DNA of 61,773 bases from Mycolicibacterium septicum DSM 44393 (GCF_000455325.1 NZ_HG322951.1:820672-882444); one strand, 5' to 3'. Shown: positions 35,547-44,236, counted from the stretch's first letter. The notes: a model not told the origin generated them from the sequence alone. Program-made: numbers and translations.

Positions 35547-35814
35547 CGCCCTCCAATGCCACATGTTCGGCGACCGCTTGCACAAATTGAGAGTCGCCCT
35601 TGGTAACCAGCTTAGAGGTCACGAGCACCAAAAGCAGCGACCAACCGAGTCGCCGCTGTTCCTCATCACCGCTGAAGGTGCGTTCGAACGCCCAAGTAGT
35701 GCGTCTCCACCACTCGCTACGACGATCCGCGGTGTTTTTCTGCTGCCAGGTGACCAGCACCCCAACGGTGGCGATCAACCCAACGATCAGCGTGACCCAG
35801 GCTTGCGCAGGCAT
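35464..35814 (-). CDS. Small single-pass membrane protein, 116 residues
   Basis: The ATG at 35814 gives MPAQAWVTLIVGLIATVGVL, one N-terminal helix, then VTWQQKNTADRRSEWWRRTTW and AFERTFSGDEEQRRLGWSL, a cytoplasmic part ending in an acidic tail. I have seen similar small proteins annotated as hypothetical in actinobacterial mobile regions; the function is unknown. Possibly a membrane sensor or effector working with the overlapping downstream small gene. Upstream frame extension to 36000 is arginine-rich and likely spurious. Confidence 0.6.
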   Translation of the reverse strand: MPAQAWVTLIVGLIATVGVLVTWQQKNTADRRSEWWRRTTWAFERTFSGDEEQRRLGWSLLLVLVTSKLVTKGDSQFVQAVAEHVALEGDDGEDSGDDIIASPDKDDDPTQYRQVQ

Positions 35815-35999
35815 GCCTGGAACGCTAGTCAGCCGGGGTGCAGGCTTGGCCCGTGACACGTTCCAGAGCACGTGTTTCTGGTGCGCGAGACCTGCGCGCG
35901 AACATGTCGCGCAGGAAGCGCGCCGTGGCCGCACCCATTTGGGTTGCCTCTCGTCGCTACAGCGATTGCGACGCCCGACACCTGGCCCCCACCTCTTCA

Positions 36000-37655
36000 T
36001 CAGTTGGGACTAGATTCTTGTGGCGTCGATGAATCGACGAGACTAGCGAAGTCCGATTGGCTGACATGAAATGGCGTGCTGGTGCGGACAACGTAGCGCC
36101 ACAACGGCAATGACCGGTAGTTGGGTGGGCGTGTCACCGTAACGATGTCGCTAGCAGCGTCGCGGCGAAGGGCCACCACTGTGGAAACGAGATCGGCTGG
36201 GCCAGTTCCCTCGTGGCCGCTGCTGTAACCGCCACTCTTGGGAAATGGCAGCGGCCACACCTGGTCGCTGCTGTCCTTGAAGAACCCGCCATACGAGCCA
36301 AGCTCGAACTCAACGAGCCGGCCATTGGCCGGCACGGCGGTTCCGACAGTGGCCACGGCCGTTCCAGATTTTGTGACAACAATCCAGGTGTTCTCATCCT
36401 GTGGATGGGCAAGCCAGGCGTCGATGGGTCCGTATCCTGCCGCGTTCATTCGCGCAAAGGCGTAGCCGAGCTGACTACGGTCCGCAGCTTTCACGGGCTT
36501 AGCTGCGGCGAGCCACCGTTTCGCCAACGGCCCGGACTGGTCATCGATCACGACAGCGCTGGCGATCAACGACTCGCACGCACCGCTCGCGTCCAAGACC
36601 CCGATGGCTTTGTCTGCGACAAGGGCGTCATCGACTTCGAGGTGCAGTAGCCAAGCAAGTTCCTCGTATGAAGGGGTCGGTGGCACCGGGATGAGGAACC
36701 TCGCTTCCGCGGCCTGAATGAGTCCCGGGCGTTCACAACGTTCACCCACAGGCAAACTGGGACTTTCCATGTAGGCGCTGTACCAACGGTCTTCCACGAT
36801 CCGGTTGATGCGATCGGCCAGATTGATGGCGGCTTCGGAGTGAGCGGGTGGGCAATGTGACGCAACATCGCGCAGCATCGCCTCGTTGTAACTGCGGTCC
36901 TGGATCCGAATGTGTTGCCGCGGCGTGCCGGGACGCCAGCGAATCACCTGGGCGATGTCACGCAGAGCCGGTGGCCACCACGGCACGTCGGTACGCAGTA
37001 GGTTGGCCAGGTCGTACCAGCCCAGTTCGGGGATAACAACTTTCGGGCGACTGGGGTCGCCGATGGGATGGCGGGTCGTGTTCGGTGGCAGTGCGACATC
37101 GTGTCGTTCGAGTACTGCGATTGAGGCCTGCCACTCGTGTTGGGGTGTCATCTGGATTTCGTTGGTAACCAGGATTACGGCGGTAGCCCTTTCTAGTGCC
37201 TTGTGGGCCAGCAGGTCAGCTGTGAACCGCCATCCCGGCTCGTCAAGCGACTCCGGGTAGGCGACGGCGACCTCTCCGCGGCGATCGCTCGGCTGCCAGA
37301 AGTGCACACCAAACCGCACCGGAGTCAGGCGATCGTCGATCACGATCTCCTCGCCGCGTAGGAATACCGCCGGATTCATCGGCCCCGGAAGGCAGTACAA
37401 CCGTGGGATGAGGTGGCGTAACTGTGGTTTGTACTGGTCGATGAACTGAAAGACTTGATCCAGCGACCAACCGTTGGATCGCCCCCGGGCCAGTGGCTCG
37501 GGGAAGCCTTCCAACTGGCTTCTGGCTACGTACTGGCGCATGGTCGAACCCTGCAGGCCCAAGATCGTCGCCACGTTGTCGACGTCGAGCACGGCTGAGT
37601 ACCAGCGGGTCTTCGACGTCCAATACTCATCGCTAGAGGGGGAGGTTTGATACAT
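36000..37655 (-). CDS. Large protein with N-terminal helix-turn-helix, function unknown
   Basis: A 551-residue protein from the ATG at 37655 (a longer frame to 37778 exists). Residues about 24-75 (DVDNVATILGLQGSTMRQYV, then GRSNGWSLDQVFQFIDQYKP) look like an excisionase/MerR-type helix-turn-helix. The rest, with VRFGVHFWQPSDRRGEVAVA, VTNEIQMTPQHEWQASIAVL and WIVVTKSGTAVATVGTAV, is not recognised. It is one of the longest intact genes in the island, so it is probably under selection. No ribosome site is clear. Neighbours give no hint of its job. Confidence 0.55.
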   Translation of the reverse strand: MYQTSPSSDEYWTSKTRWYSAVLDVDNVATILGLQGSTMRQYVARSQLEGFPEPLARGRSNGWSLDQVFQFIDQYKPQLRHLIPRLYCLPGPMNPAVFLRGEEIVIDDRLTPVRFGVHFWQPSDRRGEVAVAYPESLDEPGWRFTADLLAHKALERATAVILVTNEIQMTPQHEWQASIAVLERHDVALPPNTTRHPIGDPSRPKVVIPELGWYDLANLLRTDVPWWPPALRDIAQVIRWRPGTPRQHIRIQDRSYNEAMLRDVASHCPPAHSEAAINLADRINRIVEDRWYSAYMESPSLPVGERCERPGLIQAAEARFLIPVPPTPSYEELAWLLHLEVDDALVADKAIGVLDASGACESLIASAVVIDDQSGPLAKRWLAAAKPVKAADRSQLGYAFARMNAAGYGPIDAWLAHPQDENTWIVVTKSGTAVATVGTAVPANGRLVEFELGSYGGFFKDSSDQVWPLPFPKSGGYSSGHEGTGPADLVSTVVALRRDAASDIVTVTRPPNYRSLPLWRYVVRTSTPFHVSQSDFASLVDSSTPQESSPN

Positions 37656-38120
37656 AGTTAGGAGTGTATAGCTCGTACTTGTCTGATACGCGACGACTTG
37701 CCGCGGGATACATTTCGTGAGCGACTCAAGTGCTCCGACTAGGTGCAGACCTTCGGCATTTACCAACCTGGCGCGCAATAGGTTGGGGGATCCGCATTAG
37801 CCCCACAATCGAGGACCTGCGGTCGCCAGCCGTTCATCGGACACGAACCCTAGAACGCAAAGGTTGCTGGACCCAGCTCGGCCAAAGTCGGACTTGGCAC
37901 TTGCCACGCTTGTGGCGGATGTATTGCTCAAGCCATTCCTTACGTGCCCCCACGGTCTAGAAAGCGGGGTAGCAAGCGAAACGTGACCCAATCGCTCAGA
38001 TTCTGGGCGCGTCAGTACTGGCGGACCAGGACAGGCAAGGGCTGAGGTAGGTGCAATGGGTCGGGTTTGCGCCGACAATCGGGGCCTATGTCGGCCTGAA
38101 ACGGCCGTGGTCGACGAATC
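37656..38120. other. Intergenic stretch, no gene seen
   Basis: About 465 bases between the HTH gene and the VbhA-like locus. AT-rich around 37640-37700, probably the HTH gene's promoter. The remaining frames are short and without support. Confidence 0.35.
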
Positions 38121-38297
38121 TCACCGGTCAGGCGATTCCTTGGCGATTTCCGCCCACGGCGCAAGTTCGACGTCCGGCAGTGGCGCATCGACGTCCTCTG
38201 GAACGACCAGGCTGGGGAGCTGGCCGAAACGGCGCCGACCTCGGTTGCCGGAGGTCGGTGCTGCGCTACCTTCCATACCTATCCAAGGTACCGACAT
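38121..38297 (-). CDS. Small protein overlapping the VbhA-like gene
   Basis: A 58-residue frame from ATG 38297 (MSVPWIGMEGSAAPTSGNRG, then RRRFGQLPSLVVPEDVDAPL). It starts inside the last 32 bases of the VbhA-like gene in another frame, the overlap expected for a toxin after its antitoxin, but it is far too short for a Fic enzyme. It could be a truncated partner or an independent small protein. The second VbhA-like copy lacks it. Confidence 0.4.
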   Translation of the reverse strand: MSVPWIGMEGSAAPTSGNRGRRRFGQLPSLVVPEDVDAPLPDVELAPWAEIAKESPDR

Positions 38298-38466
38298 GGG
38301 CGGCGTCAACGAACCGCGCGATCACAGCCGCTGCGGCCTGATCCCCAGTCAACTCCCCCCGACACAGCGATTCGATAAGTTCCCTCGTGAACGGATGCAG
38401 CGGCTGGCCGGCAAGCCCGGTCGCGGCTTGTGCGACAGCAACCGCTTCCTGTGCTCGATCGCTCAT
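38266..38466 (-). CDS. VbhA-like antitoxin-domain protein, copy 1
   Basis: A 66-residue helical protein: AQEAVAVAQAATGLAGQPLH, then PFTRELIESLCRGELTGDQA and AAVIARFVDA. The three-helix pattern with a final GE(L/I)T..(Q/E)A block resembles the VbhA antitoxin family that inhibits Fic toxins. However the inhibitory S/TxxxE(G/N) motif is not kept: the glutamate position reads alanine in GLAGQ. No Fic partner follows. A second copy lies at 41693-41857. Start ATG at 38466; the frame is also open further upstream and that part is conserved between both copies. Confidence 0.5.
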   Translation of the reverse strand: MSDRAQEAVAVAQAATGLAGQPLHPFTRELIESLCRGELTGDQAAAAVIARFVDAAHVGTLDRYGR

Positions 38467-38724
38467 TCGAAGATCATGACTCAGCATCGACCCTGAGGAC
38501 CGCATGTTTGGGATCAGTCGGGTCTGTGCCAGTAGCCGCAGAGGCGGCAGTCTCGAATTCGCCGTTGAAAACAACGCCGCAGGGCAGTCCCTAGTGAGGT
38601 AGTTATCCACGCTCGTGGGGGCTCAGCCCGAACCAGTCATGATCAACATCGGCTTGGGCTGCGGAGGTGGAGCCGACAGGAAATGCGGACACAAAGAAAT
38701 GCTCGTCTTCCCTTGAGCTGTACC
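38467..38724. other. Intergenic stretch upstream of VbhA-like copy 1
   Basis: About 260 bases. Its first 40 bases resemble those upstream of copy 2 (tcgatgctgagtcatgatc versus tcgatcctgggccatgatg on the minus strand), so the duplication includes the leader. Nothing else recognised. Confidence 0.4.
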
Positions 38725-39252
38725 TTATTTGGGCGCTATTTCTCCCTTGATGTCCGTCGAGGAAAACGCCGATCCGTCGTTGCGATGGTCGAAGGTGTCG
38801 CGGCATTCGGTGTAGACGTCGATCGCCACATGAGCGGTGGGCGGCTCGCCGGGTTCGGGTGGTGGTATCACCCATACCGTCACATCCAGCCCGTCGCGCG
38901 TGAACGCCGCGGCGTGCGAGTGATAGTCGGGGTTGGTTTTCCAACCGTGCTGCCGTAATCGGTCGAGCACGGAGTCTGTAGTGACTGCACGCGACCGGTC
39001 GGCCCCGGGCATCCACAGCCCTAGATTGGCGTGACCCTTGAACGGCGGTGTGCCATTGATGCCGCAGGATTGATAACCGAACTTCGCTTCGGCCACTTCG
39101 CCGCCGAGATCGGAGGCGATCTGGCGGGATACGTCGACGACCTGGCGGCGTGCCTCCTCGGGAGAAATCGGATTCAGCACGATGTCAGAGCACCCCACTA
39201 AAGCCGTCAGCGCCAACAGCGCTCCTACTACTCGTGCCCATGCAAGTCTCAA
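38725..39252 (-). CDS. Lipoprotein, possible immunity partner
   Basis: A 175-residue lipoprotein: signal LAWARVVGALLALTALVGC with the lipobox LVGC, then a mature domain with FGYQSCGINGTPPFKGHANL, VLDRLRQHGWKTNPDYHSHA and VTVWVIPPPEPGEPPTAHVA. Not a named family to me, but cysteine-containing lipoproteins of this size often follow type VII-secreted toxins. It is 33 bases after the DUF1023 hydrolase gene on the same strand. The start is a TTG at 39252; an out-of-frame ATG lies seven bases upstream. Role as an immunity protein is inferred only from position. Confidence 0.6.
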   Translation of the reverse strand: MRLAWARVVGALLALTALVGCSDIVLNPISPEEARRQVVDVSRQIASDLGGEVAEAKFGYQSCGINGTPPFKGHANLGLWMPGADRSRAVTTDSVLDRLRQHGWKTNPDYHSHAAAFTRDGLDVTVWVIPPPEPGEPPTAHVAIDVYTECRDTFDHRNDGSAFSSTDIKGEIAPK

Positions 39253-39285
39253 TCGTCATTGCCCCGTTTCTCTCGATCGTTACGG

Positions 39286-41115
39286 TCAACGGCCCGTGTG
39301 ATAGTGGTCGTTGTTCGACTTGTGTACCAGCTCCGGATCAATCCCCACCGATGGAGAAAAATCTGGCAGCCAGGCCGGGATAGGACTCGGTGCGCGATGC
39401 CCCGCGGTCATGCCGTGGTCTTGGAGCGCGTCGCCGTGGCCGGAGACGATGTCGGCGATGCTGTACAACGACTCTGAGCCATCCCTGAAGTACGAGGTGT
39501 GCTCATTGAGCGGGTTGATACTGTGCTCAGCCACCTCGGCATGGAATCGGGTCGAGCCGTACCCGTCCATGGCGGGGTCGTTGCCCAGGCCAGTCCCGGG
39601 GATGTTGAGGTGTTCGCTACCCAGTCCTGTGACGAAGTCAGTCGATGCTGCGCCCACAAAGAGGTGCCCGTCGGGCGGTAGGTGGAAATCGGCGGCAGAC
39701 TGGGCCAGATCTGTTCCGGGGCAGCCGACGAGGACGATGTCATCTGCGCGCATCCCGTAACCAGCAGCGGCATCGGCGACGGTCGTCGACCCGTAGGAAT
39801 GACCGATCACCGTGGTGTGCGCGGGGCTTCCCTCATGGGTGACGGCCAGTGCGTTGACGTCGGGGGCCAGCAGCTGTGCGCCGGCACGGGCCATGTCGGG
39901 CTGAGTGACTCCCACGGCGTTGGTGTCCAGGTCGGCATCCAGGTCCGGAGCGTTGTAACCCATCCACTGAACAACTGCTGTCGATGAATGCGGATCGGCT
40001 CGGTTCGCCTCGGTGAAGACGCTAGCCCCGGTCCCGTCGGCCAGTGTCCCGGCCGCCACCGAGGTGGTCAGGCCGGAGACCATCACGGTGGTGTTCGCGG
40101 CTTTGTCGGGGTTGCCGATTGCGATCGCAGCGGCGCCTTCACCGTCGAATGCCTCGGGGTCGTATTTCATCAGCAGGAGCTCGGGTGTCTTGTTGTTGGC
40201 ATCCTTGGCTTTCTCGGCATCAGCTTTCAATGCCTCGTCAACTTTGACGGCGTTCTTGTAGCGGTCCATCGTCGGCCCGGTCAGGCCGTACTTTTCGGGA
40301 TGTGCCAGAACTTCTTTTTCGGTCACCCCGCGAGACTTGGCTATCTCCCGGGGCAGGGCTAGATCTCGTTGCCAGACGTCTCGATTGGCCTTGTCGCGGT
40401 CGACGATGGGGATGCCGTTGAGGTTGCCCAGCTTTTCGGGCCAATCCTTGCGAAGTTGCTCGCGCTTCTCCGGAGAGAGCGACTGCCACCATTTGTCGAC
40501 CTCTTCGGCGCTCTTGCCGACGGGGATTTCCGCGCCGGTGTCGTACGGCGGAGCTTGTGGGAGATCGCCGGGGCCGAAGTTCTGCGGCGCGGAATCTAGT
40601 CCGCCGACCGCGGTGCGGAGGTTCTGGCTCAGTTGCCGGTCGGAGGTGTCGAAATTCGCCAACTGCGTCTTGAGTCCCAGTGAGTTTGTGGTGGCCAGCT
40701 GCCGAAGTTGCATGGCGTTGGCCGGGCTCAGCTTGGCGTACTGATCAAGTGCGCTTCCGGGACGGACCGATACCGTGCCGTCGGGTGCGACCTGCCAGCC
40801 CTGGGCCTTCAACTGGTCAACTGCTCCGAGCAGACTCGTGCGAGTTTGATTCAGGGCGGTGCCGCCCTCTTGTATGACGGTTTGGGCCCGGTTCAGAGCA
40901 TCGTGAATCTGTTGCATGCGTGCCAAAGTGGGTTGCGCTTTCGCGATCGCCGCGTCGGAGGCAGTGCCCTGCCAACCTGACCGCAACCCATCGATGTTGG
41001 CGCGCTGACTGTCGATCCGGGACGCCAAACCCGATGCCTTCTGGCCAAGTTCGGTAGCGGATGCTGTCAGCGTCTCAGGTTGAGACGTTTGGACCTGAGG
41101 AATGGTCACCGTCAC
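39286..41115 (-). CDS. DUF1023 alpha/beta hydrolase with WXG100-like N-terminus (type VII substrate candidate)
   Basis: A 609-residue protein. The N-terminal 130 residues are long helices with a central SGWQGTASDAA turn, the WxG hairpin of type VII secretion substrates. The middle is polar. The C-terminal part (about 330-560) is a DUF1023-type hydrolase: nucleophile elbow VIGHSYGSTTVADAA, acid region ADDIVLVGCPGTDLAQSAAD and a late His in STRFHAEVAEHS. It follows an EspC-like gene by 49 bases and precedes a lipoprotein, the order of a secreted effector module. A lipase or esterase effector is plausible; the substrate is unknown. Confidence 0.75.
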   Translation of the reverse strand: MTVTIPQVQTSQPETLTASATELGQKASGLASRIDSQRANIDGLRSGWQGTASDAAIAKAQPTLARMQQIHDALNRAQTVIQEGGTALNQTRTSLLGAVDQLKAQGWQVAPDGTVSVRPGSALDQYAKLSPANAMQLRQLATTNSLGLKTQLANFDTSDRQLSQNLRTAVGGLDSAPQNFGPGDLPQAPPYDTGAEIPVGKSAEEVDKWWQSLSPEKREQLRKDWPEKLGNLNGIPIVDRDKANRDVWQRDLALPREIAKSRGVTEKEVLAHPEKYGLTGPTMDRYKNAVKVDEALKADAEKAKDANNKTPELLLMKYDPEAFDGEGAAAIAIGNPDKAANTTVMVSGLTTSVAAGTLADGTGASVFTEANRADPHSSTAVVQWMGYNAPDLDADLDTNAVGVTQPDMARAGAQLLAPDVNALAVTHEGSPAHTTVIGHSYGSTTVADAAAGYGMRADDIVLVGCPGTDLAQSAADFHLPPDGHLFVGAASTDFVTGLGSEHLNIPGTGLGNDPAMDGYGSTRFHAEVAEHSINPLNEHTSYFRDGSESLYSIADIVSGHGDALQDHGMTAGHRAPSPIPAWLPDFSPSVGIDPELVHKSNNDHYHTGR

Positions 41116-41164
41116 GACGTGAGCCTTAAGGCGGATGCGGGTGATCGTGACGCTGAGCTGGGAA

Positions 41165-41464
41165 TCATTGGGAGAACCTGCGTAAGCGACGCCCGAACTC
41201 CTCGTCCATGCGGCGGTAATGGTCGGCAGCGGTCGACAAGTTCTCAGAGTGCTTGCTCAGGTCTTCGCGGACTGCGTTCAATGCGGTATCGACCATGGAG
41301 CTGGCGAACTGACACGCACCTTCGCTGAGCAGACCAGACACCCCGGTGCCGGCACTATTCAGCGACTGGCCGGCGCCTAGACTTGAGACAAACTCACCCA
41401 CGTCAGCTTGAGCACGCGCAGCAGTGCGCAGCGACTCCGGATTCACACGCAACGCCCCCGCCAT
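41165..41464 (-). CDS. EspC-like type VII secretion-associated small protein
   Basis: A 99-residue helical protein: MAGALRVNPESLRTAARAQA, then the second helix after SGLLSEGACQFASSMVDTAL and the end LSTAADHYRRMDEEFGRRLR. The pattern fits the EspC/ESX excreted family (PF10824-like), where two helices pair with a partner protein for export. The gene is directly upstream of the WXG-hydrolase gene. I set the ATG at 41464; upstream codons are unlikely coding. It probably forms the secretion complex with the hydrolase N-terminus. Confidence 0.7.
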   Translation of the reverse strand: MAGALRVNPESLRTAARAQADVGEFVSSLGAGQSLNSAGTGVSGLLSEGACQFASSMVDTALNAVREDLSKHSENLSTAADHYRRMDEEFGRRLRRFSQ

Positions 41465-41692
41465 GCAAATGAGTCTAAATCTGCCAGCAACGCTTCGATC
41501 ACACTTCTTTCCGGGATCCAACGAGGTCGCAGATCATGTCAGAAGGGAAATCACGCATGCCGGTGGCTCACCGGCAGCGTGCTACGGGCAATGGTTTCGA
41601 CCCAGGTCACCGATCAAGTCGCCGGCGTTGTTTAAGACCCACGAATCGAGCTGGCCGGCATGCCGAGTTCCCAGACGCCGATCTCAATCGGC

Positions 41693-41857
41693 CTAGGTAA
41701 CGAAACGCGCAACAATCGCTAGCACGGCTTGATCCCCAGTCACCTCGCCGCGGCACAGCGCTTCGATGAGCTCCCTCGTAAATGGATGCAGTCGCTGGCC
41801 GGCCAGACCCATCGCAGCCTCTGCGATGGCAGCTGCCTCGGGCGTCTGATTGCTCAC
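41693..41857 (-). CDS. VbhA-like antitoxin-domain protein, copy 2
   Basis: A 54-residue paralogue of the gene at 38266: EAAAIAEAAMGLAGQRLHPF, then TRELIEALCRGEVTGDQAVL and AIVARFVT. Identity with copy 1 over the core is high (HPFTRELIE.LCRGE.TGDQA). Both lack the inhibitory glutamate. GTG start at 41857; the open frame extends upstream with a similar sequence in both copies. It flanks the EspC-like/hydrolase/lipoprotein block on the other side from copy 1, so the block lies between two direct copies. Confidence 0.5.
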   Translation of the reverse strand: MSNQTPEAAAIAEAAMGLAGQRLHPFTRELIEALCRGEVTGDQAVLAIVARFVT

Positions 41858-41986
41858 TCGATCATCATGGCCCAGGATCGACGCACCGGGTTGGTTGCCG
41901 CCCGGTGCAAGTAACAGTTGTAGGACCAACCTGACAACGCCGTCGAGGGGCATTCTCACAGTCGAATGGACCGACCGTCCGGTCCG

Positions 41987-42533
41987 TTAGTCGTTCTCCC
42001 GCAGTGTGCCGCGGAAGGTGCGCTCCGGGCGTCCTGCTTCCTGCCATTTGTTGTAGGCGCGTTCCATGTGGCCGTACACACGCGTGATCTCGATGCCGTT
42101 GCGTCGGGTGAGCGCGAAACCGATGAGTTGGGTCGGTTGGATGAATCCTTCACGGAACGGTACGTCGATGCTCGGCAGCGGAGTGCCCTGTTCAGAAGTG
42201 TTGTCTTGAGGGGATTGCGACCCAGGTTCCTTCGAATGCCCGGCGGAAGGTTTCACCGATGTAGTACACGAAACGCATTGTGCGGTGGATGTTCTCGTCA
42301 CCGGCGTATGCGGCGCGGTTACTGGCGTAGAGGTCGGTCAGCTTGGCTTCAGCCAGGGAAAGAATGTCTTTGGTGAACATGCTGTCGCGCGCCTCTGGGA
42401 GGTTGTTGATGGGGAATTCGATGCCCACCGCGGCTTCCTGCATTTTGAGCCAGCCTTGGAATTTCTCGTCGGACTGGGCGTCGCGGAACGCTTTCGTCAG
42501 CTGGATCGGTACATAGTTGAATGTGCTGCCCAT
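41987..42533 (-). pseudogene. Frameshifted immunity-type gene (DUF3806-like)
   Basis: From the ATG at 42533 the frame reads MGSTFNYVPIQLTKAFRDAQ to IHRTMRFVYYIGETFRRAFE and GTWVAIP, then stops after SRQHF. Shifting by one base at the run ATCCCCTC restores a frame PSIDVPFREGFIQPTQLIGF to ERTFRGTLREND at 41987. Together about 180 residues form a single plausible protein resembling small immunity proteins (DUF3806-like). It starts 14 bases after the toxin fragment stop, the usual toxin-immunity order. The CCC-T context could allow +1 slippage, but a simple mutation is more likely. Confidence 0.6.
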
Positions 42534-42546
42534 GGTTGCCTCCCCG

Positions 42547-42826
42547 TTAGGGTAGCCGGTTCACGCGAAACTGGTCTGGGTGCTCGTCTTGCAGTCGTTG
42601 TAATTCGGCGAGTTTCTGCCTCGCTGTAGGGGTACTTGCTGTTGATGTTGTAGGTGACGTTGAGGCCTGCTTGCAGAGCTTCCTCATCGGCGCGTAGCTG
42701 ATCGAAATCAAGTCTGCCGCTCTTGTTTTCGACTACCTCATCCGGTGTTCCATCGATCAGGTGGGCCCAGTCCCATCGTCGGCCGGGGACGATCTCGGCG
42801 TTGGAGTATTGGTGGCGCCAGCCCAA
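42547..42826 (-). pseudogene. C-terminal nuclease-toxin fragment (PD-(D/E)XK-like), frameshifted
   Basis: An orphan toxin end: GWRHQYSNAEIVPGRRWDWA, then HLIDGTPDEVVENKSGRLDF and LQAGLNVTYNINSKYPYSE. The D...(V)ENK pattern is that of restriction-endonuclease-fold toxins at the end of polymorphic secreted proteins. A one-base shift near the end is needed to continue into KLAELQRLQDEHPDQFRVNR and LP before the stop at 42547. No N-terminal trafficking part is attached; an in-frame TGA precedes the fragment. It is a leftover toxin tip with its (also broken) immunity gene. Confidence 0.6.
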
Positions 42827-43822
42827 AGCCTGCGCGCTCAGGCCCGAACAGCATCATATTTGGGTGGGCCCCAACAGGGCACAGAACGGCGACCATTTGC
42901 AGTTGTCGCGCGTCCGCGCGTCCGGCAACGCTCGAATATTGCCGATGCAGGATCCGACCGGAGGCTTGGTTGACAGTTTCATCAGTCCGAGGATCATGTG
43001 TAATGACTTCTCAGTCGAGTAGGTGATCGGATGAAGATTCCGCCGGTGAATCCACCACGACTCGGAGATCCCCTTGACTCCGAGCAGTTCAGCTACGTCA
43101 AGAGGGCGAGTGCTGATCATCAAGCTGCGATGTGGAACCAGGTGCTCGCCAACGACCCGATCTTGGGCCCGACGACGGGCTTGGTGGTCGGCGTCGCGCC
43201 GATACGTGATCGTGACGGGCGCTACCCACTGGTTTGGGTGCTCGCGTGACGCGAAGACGGTTTGAGTGAGCCCCGTCGACCTTCGCCGGACTGCCGAACT
43301 GATCGGTCTTTGAACACCCACCACGCGACAGCAACTCCGGCCGGATGGTGCCGATTGTCCTCTCGGTATCGCACGACAGCTGGAAGCCATTCGCTCACAT
43401 AGGAAGTGGTCGACACCTCGCGCGTAGACACCTGCGTGGTACCCAACTGATCCCACATCCGCTTCCCAATCAGCTGGCGAGTTCAGGGGCTCTGCGACAC
43501 CTGCAGGAAATCGAACGCGACGGCACTGTGTCCGCTGCGTGGAGGACGACGGCGCGACAGGGGAGTTGCGTGGATTATTAATGGGCACACTGCGCTCGTG
43601 GTTATAAATGGCGATGGTCCAGGACCGATTTCATGTTGACAGAATCGGCAGTCGATTTTATGGTGCGGATATTGTACATTTCCCCTGGAAGACGTACCTT
43701 TGAAGGTGGCATGGTGATAGCACTGAGCCGTGATAGGCGGTGGGGTGGCACGAATGTCCTTGAGCGATTCGTATTTGCTGACCCCCCTTCGCATCCAAGC
43801 TAATATTGGCCAGATTTCTCGG
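42827..43822. other. About 1 kb with no convincing gene
   Basis: Frames here are short or contain clear stops. One plus-strand frame, 43031-43249, gives MKIPPVNPPRLGDPLDSEQF and ends VVGVAPIRDRDGRYPLVWVL A; it could be a small real gene but lacks family resemblance. The G+C content drops in the last 250 bases. Confidence 0.35.
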
Positions 43823-44068
43823 CTACCTCAAACTTTCTAAAAGAACGGCTGCACTTTTGAGGGTAATCTTCGTTTGCTTCCATGCTGGAAATGGGCTATC
43901 CATCAATATGATATTGAATGCTGAAAAATAGCTTGGGTCTGTGAGTTGCATGTCAGATTCTTCAATAAAACTTCCGTCAGTACTTGCGTCTCCAATTAGC
44001 GACAACTGCAAATTTGTTCGCTCGGTTGCTGACCGCAATAGGGGGTCAATAATGAACCTTGAGATCAA
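43823..44068 (-). CDS. AT-rich 81-residue ORF of unknown function
   Basis: From 44068 the frame gives MISRFIIDPLLRSATERTNL, then SLIGDASTDGSFIEESDMQL and IILMDSPFPAWKQTKITLKS. Composition (Ile, Ser, Lys, Phe) and base content are unlike the neighbouring genes, pointing to foreign origin. No family recognised. It ends near the tnsA start, so this DNA may belong to the transposon's end or be its insertion neighbourhood. Confidence 0.4.
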   Translation of the reverse strand: MISRFIIDPLLRSATERTNLQLSLIGDASTDGSFIEESDMQLTDPSYFSAFNIILMDSPFPAWKQTKITLKSAAVLLESLR

Positions 44069-44236
44069 ACCTTGAAAGGGGGCAGCTGATGTTCACTGGC
44101 TCTTTGGCTTATCAATCCGCAGCAGTTCCGGGCAAGGTTCTCGGCATGCCGCGGCCGCCCAAGTGCGGGTGTAGTCGCTTGCCTGCAGAGCTCGTGGCTT
44201 CGGGAGCTCATGGATGTGATGGTGGGGTGAACCGTC

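Noticed and set aside
38121..38297. Fic toxin partner for the VbhA-like gene
   Set aside because: The frame is only 58 residues and has no HPFxxGNGR motif.
42854..43588. A 244-residue minus-strand frame
   Set aside because: Amino acid content is arginine/serine-rich without hydrophobic core; shadow of GC-rich DNA.
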